A DNA stretch of 64,000 nucleotides from contig NZ_BAVS01000014.1 in NCBI RefSeq assembly GCF_000521485.1, positions 21,899 through 85,898 of the forward strand, in the 5' to 3' direction. This document shows, in pieces, positions 36,902 to 48,455 of the stretch. A program made the position numbers and the translations under genes. The notes beneath the pieces are model-generated. The model saw only the letters and a list, made by a program, of their open reading frames with translations. It was not told the DNA's origin and did not search any database. The DNA is from Gracilibacillus boraciitolerans JCM 21714 (GTDB taxonomy: Bacteria > Bacillota > Bacilli > Bacillales > Amphibacillaceae). How positions within the stretch are numbered: the first letter of the stretch is position 1; the number at the start of each line of letters is the position of its first letter.

Positions 36902-37259
36902 AAGGCAAGTCGCACACGACGATTAAGCTATTTTATTATAATTCTCTTTTTAAAGAAATAACTCGAGACATAAGAAATGCATCTCTACCAATTCTATCGT
37001 TGCACTTGATGTATGGTTGCAACCTCTTTAAAAATAAATCATCACAATACCGAGAAGATCCATGTCGCCGGTAACATTCATCATGTTGCTTGCGAAAAAA
37101 GGCTAATTGGTTCGATGGAACACCCGGTCCACTACAACCCGGACCACAGAGATAAATATGGAATAGTCAACTTCCCTCCTCAATTTTTTGGATTTATAAT
37201 ATGATATGTCCGTTAACAAAATTTAGATAGATAAATGCCATGTGAAAAAGGTGAATTTA
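36902..37259. other. Intergenic region with degenerate coding traces
   Basis: An open frame at 37013-37204 has no ribosome binding site and no recognisable motif. The sequence around 37040-37160 is more G+C-rich than its flanks and may be decayed coding DNA. I see no promoter or RNA that I can support. Confidence 0.3.
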
Positions 37260-37461
37260 TTATACTCTAAAAATTTCAAGCCTTTTAACTGATACAGTTT
37301 CGCCTAATACTATTTCTTCTAGTGAAATTCTTTCATCGTTGGAGTTTGTTATTACGGTATCTTCTTTAATTTTAACGTCACACATGTAAGCTATATCTTC
37401 TCCGTCCCCCGAATTGAGGAACAGGACAATGATCAACTAATATATGTTCATAAATTTTAAA
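37260..37461 (-). pseudogene. C-terminal gene remnant of unknown family
   Basis: Reading the reverse strand, an open frame contains L-V-D-H-C-P-V-P-Q-F-G-D-G and then, after a one-base shift at the run of five at 37406-37410, D-I-A-Y-M-C-D-V-K-I-K-E and finally R-L-E-I-F-R-V before a stop. Read with a run of four the two parts join smoothly. There is no start codon and a TAA lies upstream, so it is a truncated tail. It is reminiscent of small DUF3221-type lipoproteins, but I cannot confirm that. Confidence 0.45.
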
Positions 37462-37574
37462 TTACATAATCAAATAGACGTTTCACTAATTAGATAGGAC
37501 ATTATCTATTTATTAGATAATGCCTTAAATTATCATTCTTCATGAGAAGTAACACCGTCTGATTTCAAGACTAT

Positions 37575-38519
37575 TTACGAAGCATTATATACAATCGTTT
37601 CCCACCGTTGGTTAGCTTTTGTGATAGTATCGTTTAAATCTTGATTTAGCTGTTTTAATTGATTGATTGTTTTTTCTACTTTTCGGTACATATCGCTCAC
37701 TTGCTCTGCTGATTTATTAATTTTATCCTGAACAAACCAATCCATGATTAATCCATCAAAGAAGTAATCGGCAAAGGTTAATCCACCTGAGATTTCAATA
37801 TTGGCTTGAAATGACTTTCCGATATCATCTAATTCATGCGAAAATTTTCTAAGTAAACGCTGCGCCTCATGTGTGGATCGTTTAGCGTCATCCATGTGGC
37901 TATGTTTTAAGGATGTGGAAATGAGTCCGCCACCTAACATATCAGCTGTTCCCCCCCAGTTTTTCGCACGATCTAATGAGGAACTTGCAGAGGATAATGC
38001 CCGTTTCACTTTTTCTCCAGCTGCAATTGCCTCCGCTACTTCTGATTTTTCATCCTGCATCACACCAAGTTGCTCTAATAATTCTAATGCTTCTTGTCCA
38101 CTCTGGTGATTAGAATCTAGCAAGTAATGATATTTCTCTTCTAATAGATTCTGATAACGAATATCAGGCTCTCCTAAAGCGCGAATCTGTTGATCGAGTT
38201 CCCCCCCAATATCTTCTTGGACATCTTCGACAGACTCTTTTGCCTCCTGATATTGTAATTGCGCTCGTACAACTTCTTGCTTTTCTTCGTCCAGCTTTTC
38301 TAGTTTCTTACCTGTAACCGTATAAAATAAATTGCTGATACTGAAAGATTCTAATTTCTCTACATCTATCTTTTCATCTTGGAGTCTTGCATAGTATTCA
38401 CTCTTTTGTTTTTCTAATTTCTCTAAATCAACCGATAATTCTTTTCGCTCATGTTTAAGTCGATTAATTTTGCGTTTATCCTCTTGTGCTTTCATAATTT
38501 TTTGACAAAATGCATCCAT
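37575..38519 (-). CDS. Coiled-coil protein of unknown function
   Basis: A 314-residue protein with strong N-terminal coiled coil (about residues 10-120) and another at 260-310. The middle has M-L-G-G-G-L-I-S-T and H-S-H-M-D-D-A-K, and Y-F-F-D-G-L-I-M-D-W-F-V later. I recall similar uncharacterised proteins in bacilli and lactic acid bacteria. No signal peptide or membrane helix. Two C7 tracts (37951 and 38201) add a Gly in N-W-G-G-T and D-I-G-G-E. AGGTGAT precedes the ATG. Confidence 0.7.
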   Translation of the reverse strand: MDAFCQKIMKAQEDKRKINRLKHERKELSVDLEKLEKQKSEYYARLQDEKIDVEKLESFSISNLFYTVTGKKLEKLDEEKQEVVRAQLQYQEAKESVEDVQEDIGGELDQQIRALGEPDIRYQNLLEEKYHYLLDSNHQSGQEALELLEQLGVMQDEKSEVAEAIAAGEKVKRALSSASSSLDRAKNWGGTADMLGGGLISTSLKHSHMDDAKRSTHEAQRLLRKFSHELDDIGKSFQANIEISGGLTFADYFFDGLIMDWFVQDKINKSAEQVSDMYRKVEKTINQLKQLNQDLNDTITKANQRWETIVYNAS

Positions 38520-38553
38520 TTTTTATCACCTCTATTATGATATACGAATAGAG

Positions 38554-39703
38554 TTATTGATTCGTTTCACGTTTTTTGATTTCCTCTTCAATTCGTGTGA
38601 TTCGATCCGCAATGGGAGGATGACTAGAACGCAAGACTTTGATCCAGAAAGCAGGTGAAATGTCTGTGTTTGATTGCTCTGCTAATTGACGATAACTTGC
38701 TAGTGCCGGTTCTAGATTATCTGTTTGTTTTATTGCATAGTGATCTGCTTGTATTTCCATTTGCCGTGATACCCACAGCTGAACAGGCTGTATTACCATT
38801 AAGATGATGACTGTTATTAGTAATAATTTTGTTAATGATGGTAGTTGGTAAGCATTTTTCCAATTTCGTGAAAGTCTTTGAAGCGCCAATAAAATAAATA
38901 GACTTAATACAAGATACAGACCGATTCCCCCAATAAACATGTTGATAGATATAATGCGCAATCTCATGGGCCATAATAAATAAGATTTCGCTTGTTTGCA
39001 TACCTTCTATCGTAGTATCCCATAGCACAATCCGAGCATGATTAAAAATCCCTGTCACATATGCATTATAAGTAGAAACCTTTTCACTTTTGTTTACAAC
39101 AAAAATATCAGAATCTGCAATTCCTGCCTCTGTTGTTAATTCGATTATAGACTCTTTAAGCTTTCCATTTTGAATTGGCGAGAAATCATCGAACAAAGGA
39201 TCAATCCAGATGGGTTGAACAAACATAACAAAAAGAATAATCGGTATCAGTAAAAGCCACAAGATCCATCCCCAGATTAATGGCCATCTATTTATCACAA
39301 ACCTCGTTCCTGTCAATATGACGAATAGTGAGATCCAAAATAATCCTGTGCTAAGCAAACTCTCTAAAAGCCAGGCAAGAAACCCTTGCGTTCGAGTCCC
39401 TTCATTTTTGCTGATTACGTACCATGCCACTCGAAATGGAAAATGACTAAAATAATCCAAGCCAACTAAAAGGGAAGTAAATAAAAAGATTTTATATCTC
39501 TTTTCTTCTAATCGATGGATTACAGCAGTTTTTTTTATCAGCACAAATAGAATGAGCAGTTGTAACGGCCACATTGTAAAAAAGAACGCATGGGACAAAG
39601 CTCCATATCTCGTATCACTAAATGAATCAAGTGGATATAAGAAATAGAAATATATAAAATTGACTGTTATATATATGCCATATATGATAAACAATTTTTT
39701 CAT
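38554..39703 (-). CDS. M48 family zinc metalloprotease, frameshifted
   Basis: A membrane protease of the Ste24/HtpX type, about 382 residues. Several helices precede the zinc site H-E-I-A-H, and the third ligand is in E-I-Q-A-D-H-Y-A. The frame breaks at the run of five at 38936-38940, right after V-Y-W-G; a run of four restores [14 protein letters not shown] precedes the start at 39703. Membrane-protein quality control or peptide processing is likely. Confidence 0.83.
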
Positions 39704-39842
39704 TAGTTTCTCTCCATTTTTAGAAAGTTTCTACATCTATTATCGACATTATACCTGCTGAATCTTTAATTAGGAAGTTTTACTAGTCACTTTGGGTGGA
39801 TACCAGTCACTTCTATAGATTAAGCAATCACTTTCAGAAAAA

Positions 39843-39873
39843 ATCCTCCTATCTGATAAGATAAGAGGATGTA
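39843..39873 (-). terminator. Terminator of lplJ
   Basis: A 12-bp stem with one mismatch (39843-39854 with 39859-39870), followed on the reverse strand by T6, just after the lplJ stop. Confidence 0.75.
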
Positions 39874-39876
39874 TCA

Positions 39877-40875
39877 TTAATAAATTAAACCTAAGAGATC
39901 TTCTTTTGAAATTTTTCCTAGGTAATGAGAAACGTTGAGGTCACTTAATGCTTCGTCCATTGCACTGCGTTCATAACGCACACCTTTTAATTTCTCTTCT
40001 AATTCACTTACATCACCAACTCCAAAGAAGTCACCATAGATTGTACACTGTTCAATAATACCTTTATGGACATCCAGACGCACATCAACCAGCCCACTAT
40101 CAAATTTGTGTGTATGCTGAATATTGAATTTTGGTGATTTTCCAAAGTTCCATTCCCATTGTTGATAGCGTTCTTTTGATAATTCGTGAATGTTATCCCA
40201 ATCTTCATCTGTTAACACATATTGTGGAACATCCTCCACTTTCTCTACTTCGAATACATGTTTTAAAATGTGTGCTTTTAATTCATCCATGGATAACTTT
40301 TCTTCCATAAATTCAGAAATATTGGCAACACGGCTGCGAATTGATTTAATTCCTTTGGATTTAATTTTTTCTGTTTTCACATTTAAAGATCGAACAACAT
40401 TTTCAATTTCAGAATCATACATTAATGTACCGTGACTAAACATGCGTCCTTTGGTAGTGAACTGTGCATTACCTGAAATTTTGCGCCCCCCTCTACAACA
40501 AGGTCGTTTCTACCTTTTAATTCTGCGGGCACTCCTAATTTGTTCAAAGCTGCGACTACTGGTTCTGTGAATTTAGCAAAGTTGTGAAAGCTATCGCCAT
40601 CATCTTTTGTAATAAAGCTGAAATTGAGGTTTCCCTCGTCATGATAGACAGCACCACCACCTGATAAACGACGAACCACCTTGATTCCATGTTCTTCGAC
40701 ATAATCTGTATTGATTTCTTCTACTGTGTTTTGATTTTTTCCGATAATAATAGATGGCTGATTGATATAAAATAAAAGATATGTATCCTCTTCACCGAAT
40801 TTTTTTAATACGTATTCTTCAATTGCAAGATTTATCTGTGGATCTGTAATCCCCCTTATTATCGATAAATTTCAT
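39877..40875 (-). CDS. lplJ: Lipoate-protein ligase, frameshifted
   Basis: Attaches lipoate to the E2 and GcvH proteins in the cytoplasm. The motif R-R-L-S-G-G-G-A-V-Y-H-D is intact. Two tracts break the frame: a run of five at 40852-40856 (M-K-F-I-D-N-K-G then I-T-D-P-Q-I-N, one base too many) and C6 at 40486-40491 (V-V-E-G then R-K-I-S-G-N-A, two too many). Together they add three bases, leaving about 331 codons when corrected, the length of B. subtilis LplJ. AGGAG precedes ATG at 40875. It is divergent from yhfH, as in B. subtilis. Confidence 0.9.
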
Positions 40876-41033
40876 GAATAAATGCACTCCTTCATATTAA
40901 TTCTTCTCCATTTCTAGTATAAAAGAACATCTTAGATAAAACAATTCTTTCGAAATTGTACTAATACATGGTATTGATTTTTTTGAATTGTTATAATACA
41001 ATAAGGTTATGACACATTTCAGGAGGGCGTTTT

Positions 41034-41162
41034 ATGATAAACATCTTAGAATTTTATCGCAACATTCCCAGAAAAAAGTGCAAAAAATGCGGAAATGAAA
41101 TTGTAGAAAAAGCAGATTGTTATCAAAACATCTGTGATCACTGCAGTCATCCCGCCATTTAA
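41034..41162 (+). CDS. yhfH: YhfH family small zinc-ribbon-like protein
   Basis: A 42-residue protein with two Cys pairs, C-K-K-C and C-D-H-C. The opening I-L-E-F-Y-R-N-I-P-R-K is typical of YhfH. The strong CAGGAGGG site supports it. It is divergent from lplJ, matching the yhfH-yhfJ neighbourhood in B. subtilis. Metal binding is likely; function unknown. Confidence 0.85.
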   Translation: MINILEFYRNIPRKKCKKCGNEIVEKADCYQNICDHCSHPAI

Positions 41163-41276
41163 CCTTTTAAAGTCTTTTACACCCATATCTTTCGTTCTTT
41201 TCATCCTTACTTATCCTGCTGAACAAGGATGATGAACATTCCCATCCAATTAATCGAGATAGATGTAAAAGACAAA

Positions 41277-41309
41277 CAAAAGAGCAGCTAATCATTAGCT
41301 GCTCTTTTG
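41277..41309 (-). terminator. Terminator of the hem operon
   Basis: A perfect 16-bp stem with a one-base centre (41277-41292 with 41294-41309), followed on the reverse strand by a T-rich tail. It lies 34 bases past the corrected hemY stop. Confidence 0.8.
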
Positions 41310-41342
41310 TTGATTTACAAGCCCCTATGGATGTGTTAGTCG

Positions 41343-42738
41343 TCACTCTGCTAAGAAATTCATAATTTTATCAACAGCTGTTTCCCCCTTGATCGATACA
41401 GTCCGGGATGCCAATTCCTCGATAAGAACTACCGGCAGTAAATACACCTGGAAGTTGATCAGATAATCCTCTTTCTAATTTCTCAATAAGTTGTTTATGC
41501 CCGATTTGATATTGAGGCATAGCGTTTTTCCAACGAGATACAACTGAAAATAATGGGTTACCTTCAATTTTCATAATTTTATTTAAATCGTGTAGAACTA
41601 TTTCTTCTAATGCTTCATCTGAAAGATCGACAATTTCTTGATCACCTGGTCGTCCGAGATAACAGCGTAATAATGCTTTCCCTTCAGGCGCTGCTGTTTC
41701 TGGCCATTTTTTATGTGTCCACGTGCAAGCTGTAATGCGATAGTTACTATTACGAGATACAACAAAACCCGTCCCATCAATATCATTTTTTACCGCCGAT
41801 TGATCGAAGGCTAATGCAACATTGGAAACAGAAGTGGCTCTGATGTCATCTAATTCCGTGACAAAATCATAAGACCGTAACATCTGTTTCATAACAGGAT
41901 AAGGAGTTGTGATTAACACACTATCACTTAAAAATTCTGTACCATCTTGTAGTCGAATCTGATATCCGTTTCCCATTTTTGAAATAGATTCCACAGCTGT
42001 CTGCGTTGATACTATATCTCCCAGTGATTCTGCTAATGCTTCCACTAAGGTTTGTAAACCGCCTTCAATACTATAAAACATACTTCGCTTCTTAGCTGCT
42101 ACAGGAGAAGGAGCTGGCATTGTTTTCTGTAAACCTTTAATAAGACTGCCGTATTTTTGTTCTAAATGATAGAAATTTGGGAAGGTGGCCATCAAACTTA
42201 AATCGTCCATATCGCCGGCATAAATACCTGATAATAATGGCTCAATTAAGTTTTCTACAACTTCATCGCCTAACCGTCTTCTAAAAAACTTACCTAATGA
42301 TTGATCCTCCGCTGGCTCTCCTTTTGGTTTAATAAAATCGATACCTGCCCGTAATTTTCCACTCATACTAAAAAGAGATGAAGATAAAAAAGGACGAACT
42401 TGAGTTGGAATACCCATAAATGATCCTTGTGGCATAGGATGTAAATCGTCTCCTACTAAAATGTAGGATTTACCTGTTCCATTCTTCACAAGTTTATCCC
42501 CAATACCAACATCGTAAGCAAGGCGTTCTGCTGATTGCTTACGAATTAAAAAGGAATCTGGTCCACGTTCGATCGTATAGCCTTCCCTACGTTCTGTATC
42601 AATCTTTCCACCTAAATGCTTGCTTGCTTCCAATAGTTGCAGCTGATAGTTTAAGCCTTGTTCCTGGATTTTTTTATTCAAATAATAAGCGGCAGTAAGT
42701 CCGGTTATACCACCGCCTATAATCGTTATTCTTTTCAT
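41343..42738 (-). CDS. hemY: Coproporphyrinogen III oxidase HemY (CgoX), frameshifted at the C-terminus
   Basis: An FAD enzyme oxidising coproporphyrinogen III to coproporphyrin III in the Gram-positive heme route. The dinucleotide motif G-G-G-I-T-G-L-T-A-A is at residue 8, and the C-terminal FAD site is Y-R-G-I-G-I-P-D-C-I. The run of five at 41384-41388 shifts the last codons; a run of four gives D-Q-G-E-T-A-V-D-K and a stop at 41343 in place of a premature one at 41371. The start overlaps the hemH stop as TAATG. Confidence 0.92.
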
Positions 42739-43670
42739 TACTGATCATCACGCTGCAGTTTATTTAATACTACATCAGCTAAAGTATCGATAAACATTGG
42801 ATCGACATTTGGCATTGGAGGTCGATAGTATGTTGCTTGAATTTCGTCACAAACCACCTTGCATTCATAATCATTGTCATACAATACTTCCAGGTGATCA
42901 GCAACAAATCCAACTGGTGCATAAATAAAGGAATCGTAGCCTTTCTGTTCAAAAAGATCGCGCGTTAAATCCTGTACATCTGGACCCAACCATGGATCAG
43001 GGGGGTGTTGCCTTCACTTTGCCAGCCGATTTCCACATTTGGAATACCTGTTTGCTGTTGAATTAACGTTGCAGTCCGTTCTAATTGTTGTGGATAGGGA
43101 TCACCATTGCAAAATTTTCTTTGGTAAACTATGTGCAGATACTACTAATACTGTTTTATCTTTGTTTTCAATTTTTTGATATTCTTTATTAATGGCATTC
43201 GCCCAATAGTTGATGAATCCTTCTGCATCATACCAGCTTTCGACAGACTGAATAGCGATGCCATACTTTTCTGCCTCTTTCTGTGCTCTTCCATTATAAG
43301 CCTTCACACTAAAAGTAGAGTAATGGGGTGCTAATACGATCGTAACCGCTTCTTTCATTCCATCATCAGCCATTTGTTTCACAGCATCTTCGATAAATGG
43401 TTCAATGTGTTTTAACCCAAGATACTGTACAAACTCGACATCGTCTTGTTTTTCATTAACACGTTTTTCAAGAGCTGCTGCTTGTTCCTTTGTGATACGT
43501 GCCAATGGTGATAGACCACCAATAGCCTGATAACGCTCAGTTAAATCATCCAGCATTTCCTGTGTAGGTTTGCGGCCATGGCGAATATCTGTATAATAGC
43601 GCTCAATATCTGCTTCTTGGTATGGTGTTCCATAAGCCATTACGAGTAGTCCTATTTTTTTCTTTGCCAT
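42738..43670 (-). CDS. hemH: Coproporphyrin III ferrochelatase HemH (CpfC), frameshifted
   Basis: Inserts iron into coproporphyrin III. S-A-H-S-L-P near residue 180 and the start V-M-A-Y-G-T-P are typical. The frame breaks twice: one base is missing near 43110 (I-L then G-D-P-Y-P-Q-Q), and the G6 tract 43000-43005 is two bases too long (E-G-N-T-P-D-P-W). Corrected length is about 310 codons. GAAAGGATG precedes the start. It lies between hemE and hemY. Confidence 0.92.
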
Positions 43671-43687
43671 GATTATGACATCCTTTC

Positions 43688-44722
43688 TTATTGTTGGGAG
43701 TAATGATGAATAAATTCTGTCAGCTGTTTAAGACGATCGGGACTAATTTCAGGTGTCACACCATGTCCTAAGTTAAAGATATGACTAGGATGTTGTTTCC
43801 CTTCGTCAATGATTTGCTTCGTCTTCTGTTCCACCACTTGCCAATCTGCTAACAAAAAGGCTGGATCAAGATTGCCTTGCAGTGCTTTTGTCACATCTAA
43901 TTGTCTTGCATCACTAATGGAGAGTCGCCAGTCCAAACCAATCACATCTACCGGTAAGTCATTCCATTCTTTAATAAGATGACTGGCACCAACACCAAAG
44001 ATAATTAAAGGCACGTTTGTTTCACGTAATTCACTGAATATACGGTTCATGATTGGCTTGATATAGATACGATAATCTGTAACATTGAGAGCTCCAACCC
44101 ATGAATCAAATATTTGAATCACCTGTGCTCCAGCGTTGACTTGTGCTTTCACATATGTAATCGTCATATCCGCTAATTTATCCATTAATAAAAACCATGC
44201 TTTTGTATCACTATACATGAAAGCTTTTGTTTTATGATAATTCTTTGATGGGCCACCTTCAATCATATAACTTGCCAATGTAAAAGGTGCTCCACTAAAT
44301 CCAATTAGTGGTACATTTAATTGTTCCCTTGTTAATAAACGAATTGTATCCAATACATATGGAACATCACTTTCCGGATCAATTGCACCTAACTTCTCCA
44401 CATCACGAAAAGAAGTAATCGGGTTATCAATTACAGGTCCGATTCCTGATTTAATCTCAACATCTACTCCTATAGAGGGTAATGGGGGGGACATGATATC
44501 TTTATATAAAACTGCTGCATCTACATCATACATCTCCACTGGCAACCTTGTCACATAGGCACAAAGTTCTGGTTGATGCGTAATTTCAAATAAAGAGTAT
44601 TTCTTTTTGAGCTCCCTGTATTCCTTTTGGGATCTCCCTGCCTGACGCATGTACCAGACAGGTGTATAGTCTGTTGCTTCGCCTCGAAATGCTTTTAAAA
44701 TTGTATCATTAAATTTTGTCAA
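43688..44722 (-). CDS. hemE: Uroporphyrinogen decarboxylase
   Basis: Makes coproporphyrinogen III from uroporphyrinogen III. The 344-residue product has W-Y-M-R-Q-A-G-R near residue 23 and the long [13 protein letters not shown] stretch. The G7 tract 44484-44490 changes the family motif I-M-S-P-L-P into I-M-S-P-P-L-P, in frame. The start is a TTG with AAAGGGTGA seven bases upstream. First gene of hemE-hemH-hemY. Confidence 0.94.
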   Translation of the reverse strand: MTKFNDTILKAFRGEATDYTPVWYMRQAGRSQKEYRELKKKYSLFEITHQPELCAYVTRLPVEMYDVDAAVLYKDIMSPPLPSIGVDVEIKSGIGPVIDNPITSFRDVEKLGAIDPESDVPYVLDTIRLLTREQLNVPLIGFSGAPFTLASYMIEGGPSKNYHKTKAFMYSDTKAWFLLMDKLADMTITYVKAQVNAGAQVIQIFDSWVGALNVTDYRIYIKPIMNRIFSELRETNVPLIIFGVGASHLIKEWNDLPVDVIGLDWRLSISDARQLDVTKALQGNLDPAFLLADWQVVEQKTKQIIDEGKQHPSHIFNLGHGVTPEISPDRLKQLTEFIHHYSQQ

Positions 44723-44849
44723 TTATTTTCACCCTTTTTTCTATTCCATTCTACTATAGAAGTTTTGGCCTATCCTGTATAGTATTTAGCAAAAATGTTC
44801 ACTAAATTGTAATTATTATAACTAAAAAGTAAGTTTAAATAGTTAGGGA

Positions 44850-47043
44850 TTAAAAGTCAAACTTTAAGGATGCTACATTGGATGGTTCCCCCTGTTTGCT
44901 TTGTTAATGGATTATATGGGACCACATAATATTCTCCTGTTTGAAAAACATTTATCTGACTAATCGTATAAGATCCTTGGCCTTCTACTTCCCCCCCTAC
45001 TAAACGATCGCCTTCTTCCGCCTGTTCAAATATGCGGTAAATAATCCTGCTATCCTCGGCAGGTGTCCAATTTAACTCTCCTCTCAAGATCGAAAAACCA
45101 CCAAATTGAATCGAAGCAGTTATATCTGTAATGGTTGGTAATTCAATCGGCTGTGGTAAATCTTCGACATCATCCGGAATGGTAAAAATCTCTGTTAAGG
45201 ATTGCCGTTTATTGATTTCGGTTAAAATTGATTTAGTGAGACGGGTCGAAGCTTCTGATCCGGTTGTCAGATAATTTTCGGCTGTTGCGATGTCATAGCC
45301 AATCCATGCGGTCACCACATATTCAGGCGTAACTCCTGCAAACCAGGCATCTTTTACCCCCCATCTTCTACTCTTGGATGCTGTGTTGATCCGGTTTTAC
45401 CTGCTAAGGCTTTTTCGTAATCCCCCTGCTTCTCCCGTTCCTTCTTCCACTACTGCTTCTAACATACGTAACATATTCCACGATGTCTGTGAATTAAATA
45501 CACTCTTCGTTTCTCTTTCCTTTGGTTGTACTTTTTCCTGATCACGATCAAGAATAGCGTCTATACTTCTTGCTTCGATCCATTCACCATGATGAATGAA
45601 GGTTCGGTATCCTTCCGTAATTTGGATGGGGTCCAAGCCTGTTTCCAAACCACCTAATGCCATTGCTAATCCTGAATCTGATATATTTATCTTCATTTTT
45701 TCTAAAATGGATTTACTGTACTCTATCCCTATCTGGTCTAATATCCATACTGCTGGTGCATTTTTTGACTCCACCACTGCTTGATATAAGGTAACTTCTT
45801 CCTCATAGTTATCATCTGCATTTCCAACCCGGTAGCCATCATAATTAATGTCCTGATCCGGAATTAAATCGTAAGGCAAATAATTTCCAAGCTGCATTGC
45901 CGGCCCATAAACTGCTAATGGCTTTATGACCGATCCCGGTTGTTTTTTCGTTATTACATGATTGATATCATTTAGTTGAAAATCCCGGCCTGCGATTAAT
46001 GCTTGCAGATTACCTGTTGTTTGTTCCATTAAGATAAAACTACCATCAACCGCATCATTAGATCCGTGAAAAAAATCACTCTTTTGCATTTGCTCGTATG
46101 CAATTTTTTGGATAGTTGGATCCATGTTTACCTCGATTGTATAGCCACCTCTTTTTAATGCTTCACGACTTAAATCATAGACTTCTTCTGTTTCTGCTAA
46201 TACATAGGCGAAGTAATCATCTAACCATGGTTCTCTTTCCTCTTGTTGGGCTTGAACTTCAATCGAAGTTGTTTGCATGTCGAGCATATCCTCGGTAGAA
46301 ATATTATCATTATTAGCCATTTGCTGCAGAACAAGGTTGCGTCGATTTTTTGCTTTTTCAAGGTCATGATGTGGAGTATATGTATTGGGCGCCTTCACTA
46401 AAGCAGCTAATAACGCCCCTTCTTCAACACTTAACTCTTCAATATTTTTTCCGAAATAATAATCCGCTGCCGTTCCTATTCCATAAATACCATGAGCAAG
46501 GTAAATTTCATTTAAATATAATTCCAGTATTTGCGATTTAGTATAATTGCGCTCCAAATAGACCGATGCCATCACTTCTTTTGTTTTTCGCATCCATGTT
46601 TTATCATTAACTAAAAATAAGTTCTTAGCCAATTGCTGGGTAATCGTACTACCCCCCCCTTCTACTTTGCTCATTGCTATAATATCACGGTATACGGCTC
46701 GTGCAACAGCAGGAAATGATATCCCGGCATGCTCATAAAAGCGCTTATCTTCCATGGCAATAAATGCTTCTTCCACGTGATCTGGAATTTGATCAAGTGT
46801 GACATAGTCTCTATTTTCAGTGTAAAGCTTTCCAAGTACGGTACCATCTTCCGCTACAACCGATGACGCTGTTGGGAGAATAACGGCCTTCTCATCAAAT
46901 ACAAAACGACCACCAAAGATGATGAAAAGATACCCTAACCATGCCAGTAGAAACATTGCCGTCATAGTAATGGTCAGCCACTTATAATGTTTCATCCATA
47001 ACCATACTGAATTCAGTATCTGATGTATTTTCACCTTATCCAA
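44850..47043 (-). CDS. pbpF: Class A penicillin-binding protein (PbpF type), frameshifted
   Basis: A bifunctional peptidoglycan polymerase and crosslinker with one N-terminal membrane helix. The glycosyltransferase has E-D-K-R-F-Y-E-H; the transpeptidase has S-V-I-K, S-K-N and K-T-G-S; an Fn3-like tail follows. Frame breaks: one extra G at 45423-45427, two extra at 45357-45362, and probably one extra at 44890-44894. With a run of four the tail reads G-E-P-S-N-V and stops at 44850 rather than 44857. The C8 tract 46652-46659 makes E-G-G-G-S-T-I-T-Q-Q, one Gly too many. Upstream of hemE, as in B. subtilis. Confidence 0.9.
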
Positions 47044-47153
47044 TCCTGCTGCACCACCTTTCCACTAAATTTCGACAATAGTTTTATTTTATCATAGAAT
47101 ATTGTAAAGCAACCAATGTTATAATGGAAGAAAAAGTATTGGAGGAAATAATA

Positions 47154-47630
47154 ATGAACGCTTATATGACAAATGGAACCTATGAATTTTTAGAGAAACT
47201 GAAAGAGAAACAAACGATCTCACCTTTTCTGCTCATCCACAATGGTGTAAAAACAATTGCCTATTATGAAGATACTCATTTATCTATATTCGAATCAAGT
47301 AGAAATTATCAAATTCTTGCACAAATTGGACATTTAGCTGAAGTTGGATTCATGAGCATGTCTCATCTACCGGTCACGGAAGAAGGCCAGCCTATCTTCG
47401 AAATGGATTTTAAACAAAAAGTGAAGGAAATGGATACTGTTGATGGTGTTATTGGAGCAAGAATTCTACAGCCACAGCAAGGTCATACTTATATTCTGTT
47501 AGTAGAATGGCAAGAACAGAAGGATTATCAGGCATGGAAAAGCAGTGAACCATTACCAAATAAGAAAAATGCCTCTTATATTTCTGGTGATATTTATACT
47601 GAAACCTTTGAAGTTGGAGAAGAAGAATAA
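47154..47630 (+). CDS. hmoB: Heme-degrading monooxygenase HmoB
   Basis: A 158-residue ABM-fold protein matching B. subtilis HmoB (YhgC), which opens the heme ring to release iron. The C-terminal ABM domain contains V-I-G-A-R-I-L-Q-P, Y-I-L-L-V-E-W and W-K-S-S. TTGGAGGAAATAATA fixes the start at 47154. It is divergent from pbpF and the hem genes, as in B. subtilis. Confidence 0.87.
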   Translation: MNAYMTNGTYEFLEKLKEKQTISPFLLIHNGVKTIAYYEDTHLSIFESSRNYQILAQIGHLAEVGFMSMSHLPVTEEGQPIFEMDFKQKVKEMDTVDGVIGARILQPQQGHTYILLVEWQEQKDYQAWKSSEPLPNKKNASYISGDIYTETFEVGEEE

Positions 47631-47768
47631 AAAATTATTCAAAATGTATTAATTCGCTGACCCAATTTTCTTTCAGCTTCTACACGTATTCAACATTTCG
47701 ATAATGATGCGATTGCTTTGCAGCCGAAACTATCTTTATAAAAATAAAACAAGGTTAGGAGGGTTGAC

Positions 47769-48454
47769 ATGAGGATTCTATTGGTAGAGGATGACAAAAC
47801 GATTGCATCCGGATTGGAATATTCGTTGCGGCAGGAGGGATATGAGCCGCTTATTTGCCATAACGTAGAATTGGCAATAAAGATTATAAAAGAACAGTTG
47901 GAAGGGATCGATTTATGTTTGTTCGATTTGTCCCTTCCAGATGGCAGCGGGTATGACTTATGCGCAATGATTAAAAAACTCAGTGACAAGCCCGTGATTT
48001 TTTAACCGCTCTTGACGATGAAGTAAACGTGGTAATGGGCCTGGATATGGGTGCAGATGATTATATCACTAAGCCATTCCGGATTCGCGAATTACTTTCA
48101 AGGATTAAATCAGTGTTAAGACGTTATCAGAAGCAGACCCCACAAGCAAACACACACATCAATATTGAAAACATTCGTATCAACACATTGGAAGGCAAAG
48201 TATATAAAAACGGCGAAGAAGTGTTCTTAACCAATTTAGAATACCGGCTTCTGCTCATTTTTGCCAATCATATCGGACAGGTGTTGACAAGAACACAGCT
48301 GCTAGATCGGATATGGGATGTAGCTGGAGATTTTGTCAACGATAATACATTGACTGTCTATATCAAAAGGATCCGGGAAAAACTGGAAGACAATCCAAAG
48401 AGTCCGTCGATCATCAAGACTATGCGCGGGATGGGCTATAAGGTAGGAAAATAA
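47769..48454 (+). CDS. OmpR/PhoB family response regulator, frameshifted
   Basis: The receiver domain has V-E-D-D near residue 6, phospho-acceptor Asp in L-F-D-L-S-L-P-D and K-P-F near residue 94. The winged-helix domain ends R-G-M-G-Y-K-V-G-K. The frame breaks at a T6 run (47998-48003): a seventh T turns V-I-F-stop into V-I-F-L-T-A-L-D-D. About 228 codons when joined. TTAGGAGGG precedes ATG. It is one base from the kinase gene and probably controls the transporter downstream. Confidence 0.9.
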
Positions 48455-48455
48455 C

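Noticed and set aside
37013..37204. 63-codon open frame on the plus strand
   Set aside because: No ribosome binding site, no motif, unusual composition; better seen as decayed DNA.
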